Shown: piece after piece, positions 21,252 through 32,167 of the stretch
How positions within the stretch are numbered: the first letter of the stretch is position 1
Layout: every line of letters begins with the position of its first letter
DNA from: Lichina pygmaea
Taxonomy: Eukaryota; Ascomycota; Lichinomycetes; Lichinales; Lichinaceae
DNA: 64,000 nucleotides
Direction: 5' to 3'
NCBI GenBank assembly: GCA_963422465.1
Contig: OY730175.1
Span: 558,001 to 622,000, forward strand
Notes under the pieces: model-generated
What the model saw: the letters and a program-made list of their open reading frames with translations, nothing else
What the model was told of the DNA's origin: nothing
Databases searched by the model: none
Translations under genes and position numbers: made by a program

Positions 21252-22754
21252 TCATCCGTCGTCATCGTCCCGCCGAAGCCCCCCTCGACCGCGTCGCACC
21301 CGTTCCGCCAGGTCCATGTCGCCGGCTTTGCGGTTGAGTCCCAGGACAAAGTCGCCTTGACCGCCGTACTTGGCCGCACGCATGCGAGCGGCCTGGTCGG
21401 CCTCTTCGGCGCCCTGGTCTCTCGCGCGGATGGCCGCCAGGCGTCGCTCTCGGTCCTGGTCGAGCCTCGACGCGTCCGACTGCATGGCGGCCAGCTTGCG
21501 CGCGCGTTCGGCTGCCGCCGCCGCGTCATCCGCCTCTCGTCCGCGTCCTTCGCCGCCGTTGCGGCCGTCGTAGGGCACGTCGTAGCCGCCGTTCCGCGCC
21601 CGGGCCCCGTCACCGTTCGAGCGACGGTCGTGCTGGTAGTCCGACCGCGACGTCCTGCGCTCGGGACTTCTCGATCGAGACGCTCTCCGGTGCGGCCGAC
21701 GATGCTGGGGACCGGTCGGCCGCGGAGGCGATCGTTCGCCGGCCCGGCGATAAGATCTAGGCCGCTCGTCGCTCGGCGGACGCCTTGGAGATTGAGAATA
21801 GCTTCGTTCTCTCCTGCGGTCGTACCGGCCGCAATGGCCCTCTTCGGGTGGTGACTCCCCGCGACGGCTGGCCCATCCGTATCGAGACCTGGACGGCGAT
21901 CTTGATCGCGACCGGGAGGAGTACGACGGAGACCGACCCCGTCGGTGGTGAGATCGAATCCTGGATGGAGAGCTGGACCTTGACGAAACCGACGTCGAGC
22001 GCGCTCGTCTCTCAAGATGATGACGACGACGACGACGATGACGACGCTCTCGTCGTTCGTCCGCTCCGTCTTCGTCTCCCTCTCGCCTCCTCCGCTTGCG
22101 GCTCCGGTGATGGTCGTCCGTGTCCCCTTCCGTGTGTCGACGCCGACGACTTCGACGACCGTCCTCCTGATGCGTCGACGGCTGACCCGCCATGTCGAGT
22201 CCGGCAGCCTTCAACAGCTGCCGTCGGCGCACGGGGTCGCTCATCATGGCCTCGTAGGCCGCCTGTTCCTGCCGCTTGATCGCCAGCAGTGGATCCTCCC
22301 GGACCTTGGCCGCCGTGTCCTTGACCGTGTTGGCCTTCTGCAGGGCCACGAAGGTGTCGACCGACGCGGATTTCTCGAGCTTCTTGCTCTCGGTGCCCTT
22401 GAGGAGACCATCGATCCGCCGCTTTCCGAGCAGATACGACTCCTTCTCCTCGGTCGTTCCCGTCTGGCCGTCCGAAGGCCCGCCGTACATCCATTCGACT
22501 CGGTCGACTCGTCTTCTGCCACCGGCCGCCTCTTGCATCTGCTGGAGCTCTTGGATCTGACGCTCCTCCTTTCGCTCCTTGATCATCTGATCGATGCGCT
22601 TGCGCTCGTCGAGCGCCTTCTTCTCCTCCTCCCATACCCGGCGCTGATTGCTGATCAGGGCCGGGTGGAAGGATTTCTTCAAGTTCAGGTCCTAGAGGGA
22701 ACGTCAGCGTATGGACGGTGCTAGCGGTCTGCGAGAAGTGCTTACTCCACCCAT
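21252..22754 (-). CDS. CWC25: Pre-mRNA splicing factor Cwc25
   Basis: Two exons: a 9-nt first coding exon (22754-22746, Met-Gly-Gly) and 22691-21252; 482 aa. The joined start [13 protein letters not shown], then [18 protein letters not shown], is the CIR-N/Cwc25 N-terminus that touches the spliceosome active site. Next come KR-rich coiled segments, a long Arg/Ser (RS-like) domain of about 200 residues, and the conserved end [21 protein letters not shown]. Cwc25 joins the activated spliceosome for the first transesterification. The 9-nt exon is required because no in-frame ATG near the conserved LNLKKS start exists in the second exon. Divergent from CSN2 across 316 bp. Confidence 0.9.
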
Positions 22755-23070
22755 CTTGGCTCAACGTCACGATGTGCTGGCTATGATGCTTCTACGGCTT
22801 GTACAGTCGGGGGTTTCATTTCGACCTAGTATACGCAGCGTGACTAAGCAATATGCACGTGATATAATCTCACGTGCTCTACGGACCCCGGGAGGGGGCA
22901 TATTTCACATGGCAAGCGCTAGCGAGGACGGAGCTATGCCCGGTGACTTAAAACGGAGCTTTCGACAGGAGCTCTCCTTCGCAAGCAAACGCTTCAAGCC
23001 CTTCCTGCCCTACATCCACGATATAGCCCGTCCAAACATCCGATAGGGATCAAAAAAAGGATCAGCCAAG
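22755..23070. promoter_or_regulatory. Bidirectional promoter, CWC25 / CSN2
   Basis: The 316 bp between the two start codons hold a symmetric pair of E-boxes, CACGTG at 22856-22861 and 22871-22876, separated by 9 bp. This type of site is bound by bHLH factors such as Cbf1 in fungi. The factor here is inferred. Confidence 0.45.
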
Positions 23071-23939
23071 ATGGACGACGACGATGATTTCATGCAGGAC
23101 TCTGACCCGGAACAGTGAGCCGGCCTGGCTGCATCTTCAGTGACCGTTCGCTGACTGGGCCGGTCAGATACGACTTTGAGTATGAAGATGACGACGACGA
23201 CGACGACCCCACGGACGACGTCAACCTCGAAAACAAGTACTACAACGCCAAGCAGATCAAGGCGACCAGCCCAGAGGAAGCGCTCGAAGAGTTTCTCGGC
23301 GTGCCGGCTCAGGAGGCCGAGAAGGGCAACTGGTGAGCGGTAGCCGTGCACCCGTACCCCATCGTCGTCGAGCTCATGGCCTGGTGGCAGGGGGTTCAAA
23401 GGCCTCAAGCAAGCCATCAAGCTCGAGTTCACCTTGAGGCGGTACAACAAGGTATCTTCGAGGCTCCTGCATCGACGCTGGTCCGAGCACGGAGACGATG
23501 TGCTGAGCACGCCACCGCGCTAGGCTCTCGAGCACTACTGCGAGCTTCTCACGTACGTCCGATCGGCGGTGACGCGCAACTACTCGGAAAAGTCGATCAA
23601 CAGCCTGCTCGACCACGTCGAGAAGGCATCCGACAACGACGTGGCGCGGCAGACGGTGGAGCACTTCTACTCCAACACGCTCGAGTCGTTCCGGAACAGC
23701 AACAACGAGCGGCTCTGGCTGAAGACCAACCTCAAGCTGGCCCGGCTCTGGCTCGACCGCGGCATGTACGAGGAGCTGATCAGGAAGGTGCGCGACCTAC
23801 ACCGGGCCTGCCAGGACGAAGACGGCGCAGACGACCCCAACAAGGGGACCTACTCGCTGGAGATCTACGCGATCGAGATCCAGATGTACTCGGTCACGAA
23901 GAACAACAAGCGGCTCAAGGTACGTGGCCGGCATCTCTT

Positions 23940-23975
<36 letters not shown>

Positions 23976-25058
23976 GGGAGGCGGGACGTCCTCGTCCGGC
24001 CGATGCTACCTCGCCACGCCTGAGCGCGAAGCTCACGTACGCACCCCACCCCAGACGCTCTACCAGAAGGCGCTCAGGGTGCGATCGGCCATCCCGCACC
24101 CAAAGGTCATGGGGATCATCCGCGAGTGCGGCGGCAAGATGCATATGAGCGAAGGTACGGTGCGACCGGAACCTCCCTCTTGCCCGCCACATCCCCCCTT
24201 CGGTCGTCTCTCGGGGGGAGGCGATCGACCGGGGCACGGTCGCGCACGGGAGACGGTCGAAGCGACGGCATGCTGAGACGTCTGTTGGCAACTCGACGCA
24301 GAAAACTGGAAAGCGGCGCAGGTGGACTTCTTCGAGGCGTTTCGCAACTACGACGAGGCCGGGTCGTTGCAGCGCATCCAGGTGCTCAAGTATCTGGTCC
24401 TCACGACGATGCTGGTCCAGTCCTCGATCAACCCGTTCGATTCTCCCGAGACCAAACCGTACGTGGGACTTCGTTTCCGCTCGGGCACGACCGACGCGGA
24501 CGATGACCCCTTCCGTCCCCGGTCGGCCTTGAACCCACCACGACCTAGCGGCATGCTGATCGGTCGGGAGGTGAGAGGGGCGGTCGCAGGTACAAGAACG
24601 ATCCTCGAATCTCGGCCATGACCGAGCTCGTGGACGTGTACCAGCGCGACGACCTGCACCGGTACGAGCAGATCTTGCGGGCCAACCGAGAGCTGCTGTC
24701 GGATCCCTTCATCGCCGAGAACATCGACGAGGTGACGCGCAACATCCGCAGCCGGGCCATGCTGCGACTGGTCAAGCCCTACAAGCGCTTCGACCTCGCC
24801 TTCGCCGCCGAAAAGCTCGACATCTCGGTCGACGAGGCCACCGACATCCTGGCCGGCCTCATCATCGAGGGCTCGCTCGAGGGTCGCATCGACCAGGCCG
24901 CCGGCGTCGTCACCGTCGTCGACAAGGTCGAGTCGCCGCACCGGGGGGCCGTCGGCAGCTGGGCCACGGCCGTCCAGAACATGGCCCATCGCATGTTTGA
25001 CCCTCACGAGGCTGACCGGGCCGACGGACAGACCGTGGGCCCGTCGGCGAATCTGTGA
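23071..25058 (+). CDS. CSN2: COP9 signalosome subunit 2
   Basis: Seven exons: 23071-23114, 23168-23332, 23391-23451, 23524-23919, 24055-24154, 24302-24458 and 24590-25058, giving 463 aa, close to the family length. An acidic N-terminus leads to [14 protein letters not shown], then helical repeats with [63 protein letters not shown] and [14 protein letters not shown]. The C-terminal PCI domain includes [17 protein letters not shown] and [13 protein letters not shown]2 helps the COP9 complex remove Nedd8 from cullin-RING ligases. COP9 is present in filamentous fungi and largely reduced in budding yeasts. Intron 4 (23920-24054) contains a 33-bp poly-G run. Confidence 0.93.
23942..23974. repeat. 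Poly-G tract, 33 bp, in CSN2 intron 4
   Basis: The longest homopolymer in the window. It lies 22 bp after the 5' splice site on the coding strand, so the G run would be present in the pre-mRNA. Confidence 0.9.
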
Positions 25059-25362
25059 TTCTGCTCTCTCCGTCTCTCTCCGTCTCCCTCCTTCCTCTTC
25101 TTCCTCTTCCTCCTCTCCTTCATCTCCTTCTCCTCCTCCTCCCTCTTCGTCCTTATCCCGAACCATGTCCTGCACTCAGCTGTACTTGTAGCCACCCATC
25201 GCTTGACACCCCCCCGGTCGGCCCCAAGATCTAGTCTCGTCGGTCGTCAATAGACTCGATTTCCCGCGCTTGTGCCGCTCAATCGTCGCAGCCAAGCGAG
25301 GCGCCACCAGTCACCGGCCACACACCACTCACCACCGTACGTAGTACCATGCGTACGGACAG

Positions 25363-25395
25363 ATGTACGTATGTACGTATGTACGTATGTACGAT
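25363..25395. repeat. Tandem ACGTATGT repeat
   Basis: Four or so units of an 8-bp GTAC/CGTA-containing repeat, followed by further ACGTACG palindromes to 25425. Confidence 0.8.
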
Positions 25396-25796
25396 GTGAC
25401 ATGTACGTTACGTACGTTCCGTACTCCGTACAGTGGGTCGACACAAGTTTGAACAAGCCAGTTTCTGCTTACAAATCTGATAGTCATAAGTAGCAATAAT
25501 TTCGTGCGTACTTACGTACGGATTGCTCGCCTACGACTATTGTTCCCACATGATTTACCAAAGTCAAGTTTGTATGGGGGCTTGCTCCACCACCGACCAG
25601 GCGCAGTCCCCCGGCACCACTCGGCGATCGCGTGTCGGCCCGCCATCCCCAAGCCGGACGAGGACAACTCTTTTGCAATACGCGAGCGAGCACGTACTCT
25701 CTGATCATGCACGATCGTGCCGGAGGGGGGGGGGTTTCGAGAGGTGGGGCAACGAATGGAATCTTACAGTACCCCACACGCCGCAGACGTGCTCAC

Positions 25797-25838
25797 ACAC
25801 ACACCCACACCCACACCCACACCCACACCCACACAGAT
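25797..25838. repeat. CCCACA hexamer microsatellite
   Basis: A CA run followed by about five CCCACA units. The unit differs from the usual fungal telomere repeat CCCTAA, so this is probably a plain microsatellite. Confidence 0.8.
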
Positions 25839-28172
25839 CCGCAACGATTACGACCGTCAGCTCTTCTTTCATCTCGGCCGCCGTCGACCGGCGCCCCGAC
25901 TTCGGCTTCCGATCAATTATCCATGCCGTCCTTGACCTCCGACAGCCCTTAGCCGAGCTCGAGCGTCGGTCACGTCAGGCCAGGCGCCAAGCACGCAGTC
26001 ACGAAACGCCGTCCAACGTCTCCGCAGAGGTTCAGCACCATCCTCTGTACCGAGTACTTTGCTTCGTTTGTTCGTTGGACGTGCGCCCGACCGTCAGCTG
26101 CTTGCAACTCGCAACTCGCAACTCGCACTTGGACCCGTGCGCACTCACCCCTCCATGCAACATCTACGGTACCCCTGCTCTGCCGCAACGCCGCATTCCA
26201 GCTCCCGGCTTCGGCACCGAGACGCGTACGAGGCCGAGACGGAGACGGAGAGGTGAGGGTCGAGGGCCACAGGCCACCGCCATCGCATCTTTCTGCTCCG
26301 CTCTTTTCCTTTCTCCACTCTTTCCGCCTCTCGTCCGAGAGATTCTCTCAGACCGGCACTCCGGTGCGACAGGCGCTATGGGCTCTGCAGATGTTTGACT
26401 CGGCTTTTCACCACTTCGTCCGTCGTGCCGAAGACTCATTCGATCCAGGCCGATGGACGCGGAGTGGTACTACACCATGTTACATTGCTCTCTATCCGGC
26501 ATCGTCGATGCCACAAGCGCCATTCGTCGACCTATCACGTTACTCGGGAGAGGTACGGTGCGGAGAAGAGGTGCCCCATCCCTGTCGAGCAACCATGTCT
26601 TAGCTGTCCCCTGCACGTCCCACTCTCCCACTCTCGCCCGCTCCTTCTGGGCCCCGAACAGCCCACCGATGTACCGTAGCTGTGACGGTCACTTTATGCG
26701 GTAGGCATGTCGAGATGAGCGCCATTGAGCCGAAACAATCATGTCGTGACCTCCTCACAGCTGGGAGGTGCTACCATCGTGCAGTGGGGCCGGCTGATAC
26801 TCTCTCTCAAGGTAGGCAATCTACGCCATCGTCGTCACAACTGCTTGCAGGAGGGGGACGAGTGGCAGTCGATGCTCCATGTCTCACATCGCCACTGCAC
26901 ATTCAGCACCACCGACACCGTGAACTGGCAACGTCGATACCTGTACGATACGTACTGCGATGATGGTGCTGAGGCAAGTAACCAGCAGACTCCACTGCAT
27001 TATCATCTTGTATTCCTGTTTTACGGCTCTCTTGACTACTTGAGGAGTAAGAAGAGAAGATGGGCACAAGGCTGAGGAATGATACTACGTATATAACCAC
27101 TAAGCTAATCTCAAGCTGCCCATACAGTACAATGGACATGTCTGAGTAGTATGGTCTCTGCTACTCGGATTACTTACTCTATTGCTCTTGTGTTGGTCGA
27201 ATAGTCGGAGCAAGTCTACGGCTGAATACTTTGGGGGGGGGGGCACGGGGGGAAGGGTATGCAGTCTAGTCACGATACATCAAGACACTAATCTTGGTGT
27301 TGACAATGGCGATGGCGATGATCATGATATTCTTCTTCTCTAATCTAGCTGCCTCGTACTCCGTACTTTCGTACAGGTAGTACCATACGTACTTCGTAGC
27401 ACTCACACATGGCCATTTCATACCACGTGATGCGCCATCTAGGCACGTGACCCTGGCATGGTCCAAACCAAGCGATCACTGGATGTCAGCTTGACAGCTT
27501 AGCACATGAAAGCAAACAATACTTCCTTTCCTGTCCAACAACAATCCATAAAGGCGTAGCGTACTCGTAGACAGACAACGTCGTGAGGTGCGAGTACGTA
27601 TTACTGCATGTACTGTAGGTATGTACATACGTACGTATGTACGTATTGTACCGGTGTTGCGGCCTCAGGCCCTGGTCTGACACTAGGGTGGCTTAGTCAG
27701 CACAGGAGGCTTAGTCACGGAAACAGCTCCAGCTTCGGCAGGCCTTTGTGTAACTACGAGTAGTTGTTCTACCACCAGCCCGGCTGGATCGACGAAGACG
27801 TTAATTAGTTAGGGCTAAGTGCAGTACATGTACAGTCGGCGTCACAAAGTCGCATGCAAGTACTCCGTACACTGCCGGTACTGAACTAGATCCCGTGATC
27901 TGAGTATCGACACTCGGGGTCCCTGTACGAGTACCTCTCGACAGACCTCTGGTTTTTCGTCTTCACACACACAAAAGGTCCTTTCCCTGTCTCCAATCCA
28001 GAACAAATAAAATCTAACGAATACAAGCAGCTGACATCATTTCGTTTCTCTTCCTTTCCTCATTCCAGAAAGAGAGAGAGAGAGGGGGTTATCACCGGCT
28101 TCCATTTTCCTTTCTCATCTATTGGTGTCTAGAGTTGGAAGGAGATTTTTGCTGGCCCGTCAGCAGATTTGC

Positions 28173-28240
28173 CATGTTGCATGTTGCATGTTGCATGTTG
28201 CATGTTGCATGTTGCATGTTGCGTGTTGCGTGTTGCGTGT
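28173..28240. repeat. 7-bp minisatellite TTGCATG / TTGCGTG
   Basis: About six TTGCATG units followed by about three TTGCGTG variants. In translation it gives misleading Cys/His/Ala-rich peptides on both strands. Confidence 0.9.
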
Positions 28241-29333
28241 CGTGGCTTTCGGAAGGAAGGAAAGAGGGAGGGAAGAATGGAATGCGCTTTCGGGGAGCAA
28301 CTGGGGAGGAATGCCATCTTTGTTCCCGGATCAAAATTGTGTTTCCGGCATCGAGAGATACGCTGGCATGGCTTGCAGTGGCTGGCGCGACCGGGTCGTG
28401 AGGCCACAATGTCTCTGCTATTTTGATACTTCCGCGTATGAATATCCGTTCTCATACCATACGTACGTTACGTACGTATGTACATTACGTATGTACATCG
28501 TCTTGTTTCAACTCCCCCCCCTCTCTCTCTCCCTCTCTCTCGTCTCTCCGTGGCTTCTCCGGTGTGTGGATGGATTTTTTCCGCCTTACTCCGGCCACCG
28601 ACACGTGCACCATCATCCACGGCTTGGCTCCTGTCTCACGTCGTTCAGGAAGGATGGAGGGGAGAGGAGAGGGGTGGCCGACTGGCTTGGCCGCTTCCGC
28701 TTGGCTTCCGGTAGAGCTACCTACGGACACACTCGTGGCTACGACCGTGCCTACTCATCCGAGTACCGAGTACGATGGGAGAGGACGTGCCCGTGGGTAT
28801 CTTCCCCGCGGGGAATGGACTGCCTGTCGCGCCGAGGATCGGACATACGTATCTCTATGGAGAAAGCCGAAGGGGAGGGCGGGACGGCCTCCTCCACGGA
28901 CGGGGTCACAGCAGCTTCCCGAAACAACAAGGACTCGACCATCGAAGGAAACGTGGTGGCCGAGTCGAGAGACGGCGAACGATGGCGGACGAGGATCTCA
29001 CCAATGCTTCGGACCGGGTCCAGGCAGATTGGAAGGCTCTGGCCATCTGGAGCCACAGACGCCATGGACCACATCCGGACGCCTCTTTTCTGTGCCGCGA
29101 GAGTCTCGGAGGAAAGAGGCCGGGTGGTCTGCTGCAGCCACTCGTACGGCGCCGGTACTGCTAAGCGCGGCTCGGCGCAACAACGTCCTTAAGCGCGCAT
29201 CCATCCACTGCCGCTTGGCTTTCTCTTCTGCCGGACTGTTGGAGGCGTACGTATGTACAACGCAGATGTTGATCTGTGCGGAGAATATCTGCCCTGTCCT
29301 GGAGACATGCCCTCCCTCTCCCTCCCCCCCCCC

Positions 29334-29367
<34 letters not shown>

Positions 29368-31860
29368 GCCTCTCCCTTTCCCTTTCTCTCTCGGCCGGGG
29401 ACTCGTCATAGTTGCAGCCCCGACGCCGAGCTTGCGTGGCCGGCTTTCCGAGTCTTCGGGTCCGTATCCTCGGCTGACCCCCTCGCGCCTGCATCTCGGC
29501 TACCGGCAGCCCTGTACAAGGACGAGAGGGGAGGAGCAGCGAGGACCCAACCGAGAGAGAAAAGCAGCTGCTTCGGCATCAGGTCATGGCAGGAGAAACC
29601 CCGCTAGCTCTGCAGCGGATGGAGAATACGGCACAGTCTCTTCCAGGCTACCAGGATCAATCAGGGGCATCTCTTGTGGCCGTCAGCCGAGGACATGATG
29701 TCGCCCTCGGCTCCCCGTCGATCTGTGTATCGGATCGACGCAGTCGCGATCCGTTAGCTAACGACACCCCTCCCTCTTCAACGCTCTTACGCAGTGGGAA
29801 CCCGAACCGGCAACGATGCTGGATCGTGAAACCGTGCCGAGGGGGGAACAATGCGCGACAACGTGCCTCTCGATGGGCTGGCTCGGGATGATGGAGGAAA
29901 GAAGAGCCCAGGTCTGGTTAAGGTGGGACTCATGAGCGATCTTGTACCACCCTGCTCTCACGCCAGCAGCCCCCCCCTCCTCCTCCCCTCCTCGCCACCT
30001 TTTCTCCGCTCGGACGGTGGCGGCAGCAATGATAAGTGATGTTACTCCAACGAGCCTTTCTTCCGCCCACAACGGCACGGTGTGTGCGATTGTGCATGAC
30101 ACAACAAGAAAAAAACCGAAAAGAACATTCTCCCTATTGACGCAACCAATCGTCGCAAGGTGACACGGGAGGCCACAGATCCAGACGCCCGAAAAACAAA
30201 CACGAGCAGAGGAAAAAGGAAAACGGAGAACAGGCGGCGGTGGAAGAGCCCAGAGTCCATTGTTGCAGCCGCTCACATGGCGGTCGCGCCCGGATGATCG
30301 TCAGATGGCAGGGCCGCCGGCCGGACTGGCGCACAGAGAAGGCGCGAGCGAATGAAGAGCTGGCTCTGGTCGAGGGGGTTCCTCGCGATGAGACCGACTC
30401 TTGTCCGCCGGGATGAGCGCGATGCGGTAGGCGCTCGAGGAGAGAGGGGGGGGGATGCGGCGGAGAGGCTCGCCGAGTGGTGCAGCTCGCTCTCCCCCCC
30501 CTCTCTCTCTCTCCCTGTTTGTGCAAACGGCCAGAGGGCAGTGGCGGCAGCTGCGTCCTTGCCCTGACCCCGGAGCCGGTTCCAGTCGAGCTTCTCCGCC
30601 GCACCCACCATCACCTCCATCATCCCTGTTCTCCGGGCCCATCCGTCACGAGCTTCGTCGTCATCCGCGAAGCTTGATCACCCAGGAGGTCTGTACCCCT
30701 CGTGTGGGTGCCCCTTTCTTTCCCTGCCCTGCATTCTTGACGAGAGTGAGGCGTCGCGATGGTGATGGAGAAGGGCGGAGGGAGGGGGGGACAATGTCAT
30801 CGGTTGATCCGTCCTCGCAGGTACCCTTCAAGCATCGTGAGCATCACCGCTCCGGCATTCGTTTCTGCTCGACCATCCATATCCATCCGTCGAGGTCCTC
30901 ATATCGCCAGTGTCCGTCCCACGCTTGGACTTGCGGTGATCAAGCTCCCTCTCCTTTGGATGGTAATCGCCATCCGTTCCGAGCTGCTGATACATCTACC
31001 TCGCTGCTGCTGCTGCTGCTGCTGCTTCATCCTCGTTCCCACAACTGGTTTACTGTAGCTCACCATCTCCGCTGCTACCTACGTAACACCTGCTCCAATG
31101 CCGGCGCGGTACCTGTACGAATAGTAGGCGTACGACCACATAAATAGATCTTTCCCCTTGGCCCCCTCTCTCTCTCCATCTCTCCCTCTCTCTCCGGGCG
31201 CACCATCTTTTCTTCCTGTCTGTGCATGCAGCACCCGAAGCCTATATCCACAGGGCCCGTCCATGTCCATACGCAATCAACCTGCCCTACAATACATCCT
31301 ACTTCTGCAGCAGCTGCATACATCCCGATCCCCTTCCCTGCACCCAATCCTCGACCGTCCTCCTATACGAGCACCGACATATTCCGAGCCAACTCTTGGT
31401 CCGGTCCGGTCCGTCTCCAACTCTTGATTTCTGCCTCGGACCACGACCCGTCTAGGTCGGTGCTCGTCAACCACAGCAACGACAACGCATCACCCGTCCT
31501 CGTCGGCCGTCGCAGGGGCAGCAGGAGGTCCAGCTTCATCCTCTTAGTCGTCTTCGTCGTTGTTGATGTCGTCCATGTCGTGATTGTTGTTGCTGTTGTG
31601 ATTGTTTCTCGTCGTCGTCGTCGCCGTTGTCAGTCCCTCCGTGAGCAGGAGTCGGCATCGACAACAACAGGACGCAGGCGGAGGAGGCATTGGCCGGAGG
31701 GCGACGACACCAGCGACAAGACCATATCGACGTTGTCGTCTTCGTCGTCGTCATCCCCACAAGGCCCCCATGTCGTCGTCGACCCCTTGAGCTTGAACGT
31801 TGAACGATCGTACATGCACCATCGTCGGTCTTGTCATCACCGTAGCGCCTGCCAGGGAAG

Positions 31861-32134
31861 ATGAACGGGCCGGATGCCCTCTTCTACAGCGAACCACAGT
31901 GGTGGTTGACGACCGATGCGGAAGGAGCTGCCCACGCAGCCTCACCTCCACCTTCCTTCGTTTCGCCCGCCCTCCTCGCTGCCAACTCGAGCTCGAATGC
32001 AACTTCGAATCTAGGACAGCACCGTCGGCTGCCAACACGAAGCCGGGCCGCTACAAAAAGGCCGCCGGCACATGCGAGCTCGTCCGACGCAATAACTCCA
32101 TCGAATTCAGAGTTTGCCGCTCTCGCTGCCTTTT

Positions 32135-32167
<33 letters not shown>

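Larger units (their letters stand above)
25059..31860. other. 6.8-kb stretch without a convincing gene
   Basis: Open frames of up to about 390 codons exist but are built from simple repeats, overlap each other in several frames and show no domain or splice logic. What it holds: C/T- and G/A-rich runs, GTACGTAT tandem repeats (25363-25395), a CCCACA hexamer repeat (25797-25838), a TTGCATG minisatellite (28173-28235), a poly-G run near 27233, and many GTACTCCGTAC-type motifs. The last 1-1.5 kb could be 5' leader or promoter of the otubain gene. Confidence 0.5.

Noticed and set aside
21095-22015. 306-codon frame overlapping CWC25 in another minus-strand frame
   Set aside because: It is a shadow of the RS-rich region; the Cwc25 frame carries the conserved N- and C-terminal motifs.
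23346-24291. Frames of 164-235 codons overlapping CSN2 on both strands
   Set aside because: They cross CSN2 exons and its G-run intron; the CSN2 reading is strongly conserved and uses all the exons.
25797-25838. Interstitial telomere repeat
   Set aside because: The unit is CCCACA, not CCCTAA, and no degenerate telomeric flank is seen.
28173-28240. CRISPR-like repeat array
   Set aside because: The units are contiguous 7-mers without spacers; it is a plain minisatellite in a eukaryotic genome.
28122-29607. Overlapping plus-strand frames of 356 and 394 codons
   Set aside because: They cover the same bases in different frames, translate minisatellite and C/T-rich sequence, and show no domain, signal or splice pattern.
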